14,720 nt of DNA. Origin: Comamonas sp. (GTDB lineage Bacteria > Pseudomonadota > Gammaproteobacteria > Burkholderiales > Burkholderiaceae_C). Shown here one piece after another: positions 13,621 to 14,720 of the stretch (positions are counted from its first letter, which is position 1; each line of letters starts with the position of its first letter). The stretch lies in NCBI GenBank assembly GCA_018384835.1, contig JAHAYB010000493.1, positions 1 through 14,720 on the forward strand, given 5' to 3'. The translations under genes were made by a program, and so were the position numbers. The notes under the pieces are model-generated. The model was given only the letters and a program-made list of their open reading frames with translations, was not told the DNA's origin and searched no databases.

Positions 13621-14720
13621 ATGACTGCCGCCCCCGCTACCGCCACGACGCTTACGCCCCCCCAGCCCGCCCTGCGCGACTACGCCCTGAAAGACAATCT
13701 GTGGGCTGACCAGGGCACGGTCTTCCTGACCGGCACACAAGCCCTGGTGCGCCTGATGCTGTTGCAACGCACCCAAGATACGCAACGCGGCCTGAATACG
13801 CGGGGCTTTATCAGCGGCTACCGTGGCTCCCCCCTGGGCATGGTTGATCAGGTGATTTGGCAGCAGGGCGAGCGTATGCAGCAGGCAGGCATTGAGTTTG
13901 TGCCCGCCATCAATGAAGAGCTGGGCGCAACCCAGGTGCTAGGCACGCAGCGCGTGGAGTCTGACCCCGAGCGCACCGTCGATGGCGTGTTTGGCATGTG
14001 GTACGGCAAAGGCCCCGGCGTGGACAGGGCGGGCGATGCCCTCAAGCATGGCCATGTGTATGGCTCTTCGCCCCACGGCGGGGTGCTGGTGGTGGCAGGT
14101 GATGACCACGGCTGCGTCTCCTCCTCCATGCCGCACCAAAGCGACCAGGTGTTCCAGTCTTGGCAGATGCCAGTGCTCTCCCCCGCTGATGTGGGCGAGC
14201 TGGTGAGCTTTGGCCTGTACGGCTATGCCTTATCGCGCTACAGCGGTGCCTGGGTGGGCATGACGGCCCTGTCTGAAGTGGTGGAGAGCAGCGCCACCGT
14301 CAACCTAGATGCCTTGTTGCAAGAGGCCAGCCGCTGGCGCAGCAATGAAGAGGTGCAAACCATCAGCGGCCACCAAGCACCCAACGACGGCCTGCATTAC
14401 CGCTGGCCAGACCTGCCCTCGCTGCGCCTGGAATCGCGCCTGCATGACAAGCTGGAGGCGGTGGCAGCATTTGCCCGCGTCAACCCTTTAGACCGCGACA
14501 TCATCACCAGCCCTGTGGCGCAGATTGGCATTCTGACGGCGGGCAAAGCCCACCACGATGTGATGGAAGTCTTCCGCCGCCTGGGTGTATCGACCAATGA
14601 CCTGGCCAACGCCGGTGTACGCCTGCGCAAACTGGGGCTGACCTATCCGCTAGAGCAAACCGGCCTGCAAGCCTTCGCCCACGGGCTAAAAGAAATTTTG
14701 GTGGTGGAAGAAAAAGGCCC
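13621..14720 (+). CDS. indolepyruvate ferredoxin oxidoreductase family protein (partial, 3' end outside)
   Basis: Thiamine-diphosphate enzyme family that oxidatively decarboxylates aryl- or branched-chain 2-oxoacids, products of amino-acid transamination, to acyl-CoA and reduced ferredoxin. The frame is open from the ATG at 13621 to the window edge (366 codons and two bases). GGAGA lies 6 nt upstream. Visible blocks are typical of the N-terminal part: GFISGYRGSPLGMVD, PAINEELGATQVLGTQ, GVFGMWYGKGPGVDRAGDA, LVVAGDDHGC and AQIGILTAGKAHHDV near 300. The last begins the domain after the PYR-like domain. In Burkholderiales such proteins are often single chains of about 1,150-1,200 residues with the gamma-like domain fused at the end; whether this one is cannot be seen. 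The divergent Lrp-family gene is its likely regulator. Confidence 0.9.
   Translation, partial: MTAAPATATTLTPPQPALRDYALKDNLWADQGTVFLTGTQALVRLMLLQRTQDTQRGLNTRGFISGYRGSPLGMVDQVIWQQGERMQQAGIEFVPAINEELGATQVLGTQRVESDPERTVDGVFGMWYGKGPGVDRAGDALKHGHVYGSSPHGGVLVVAGDDHGCVSSSMPHQSDQVFQSWQMPVLSPADVGELVSFGLYGYALSRYSGAWVGMTALSEVVESSATVNLDALLQEASRWRSNEEVQTISGHQAPNDGLHYRWPDLPSLRLESRLHDKLEAVAAFARVNPLDRDIITSPVAQIGILTAGKAHHDVMEVFRRLGVSTNDLANAGVRLRKLGLTYPLEQTGLQAFAHGLKEILVVEEKG

Noticed and set aside
1..14720. CRISPR arrays, tRNA or rRNA genes, transposases, integrases, toxin-antitoxin or defence genes
   Set aside because: I looked on both strands and saw no regularly spaced repeats with unique spacers, no tRNA-like cloverleaf and no such protein motifs.

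Overview
The window is a mostly GC-rich stretch of chromosome whose gene families and order point to a betaproteobacterium of the order Burkholderiales, most likely Comamonadaceae. That placement rests on protein features and synteny recalled from memory, because no search could be run. Almost everything is ordinary housekeeping. I did not find a convincing new multi-gene system. The unusual material is a short AT-rich island that interrupts a housekeeping gene row, plus several non-coding structures.

Layout: (1) At 1-26 the first codons of a minus-strand gene are visible. It diverges from comEC (134-2614, +), which encodes the DNA-uptake channel. comEC converges on an S49 signal-peptide-peptidase-like gene (2659-3684, -). 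(2) 3685-5563 is an AT-richer accessory island. It holds a cluster of palindromes, the N-terminal stub of a salicylate-hydroxylase-like FAD monooxygenase (4042-4399, broken), a repeat- and hairpin-rich spacer, an intact NahR/DntR-like LysR regulator (4584-5498, +) and three tandem 10-bp repeats. (3) Next come a HAD phosphatase (5564-6235, -) and rluC (6279-7343, -), probably one operon. They diverge from rne across a 713-bp non-coding region containing an intrinsic-terminator-like hairpin and a second hairpin. (4) rne (8057-11203, +) is followed by a 16-bp-stem hairpin enclosing a 20-bp palindrome, then yaaA (11307-12095, +) and queF (12118-12969, +). (5) Convergent to queF is an Lrp/AsnC regulator (13046-13501, -). 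It diverges across an AT-rich regulatory gap from an indolepyruvate ferredoxin oxidoreductase family gene (13621 onward, +), which runs off the window.

How the genes work together: rne, rluC and the nearby genes serve RNA turnover and 23S rRNA modification. queF makes the queuosine precursor preQ1, and yaaA limits peroxide and iron damage. The Lrp/Ior pair looks like a self-contained amino-acid (2-oxoacid) catabolism unit. In Burkholderia and Ralstonia, as I remember them, the row rluC-HAD phosphatase-Rieske protein-sppA is contiguous. Here the Rieske gene is absent and the aromatic-catabolism remnant sits in its place.
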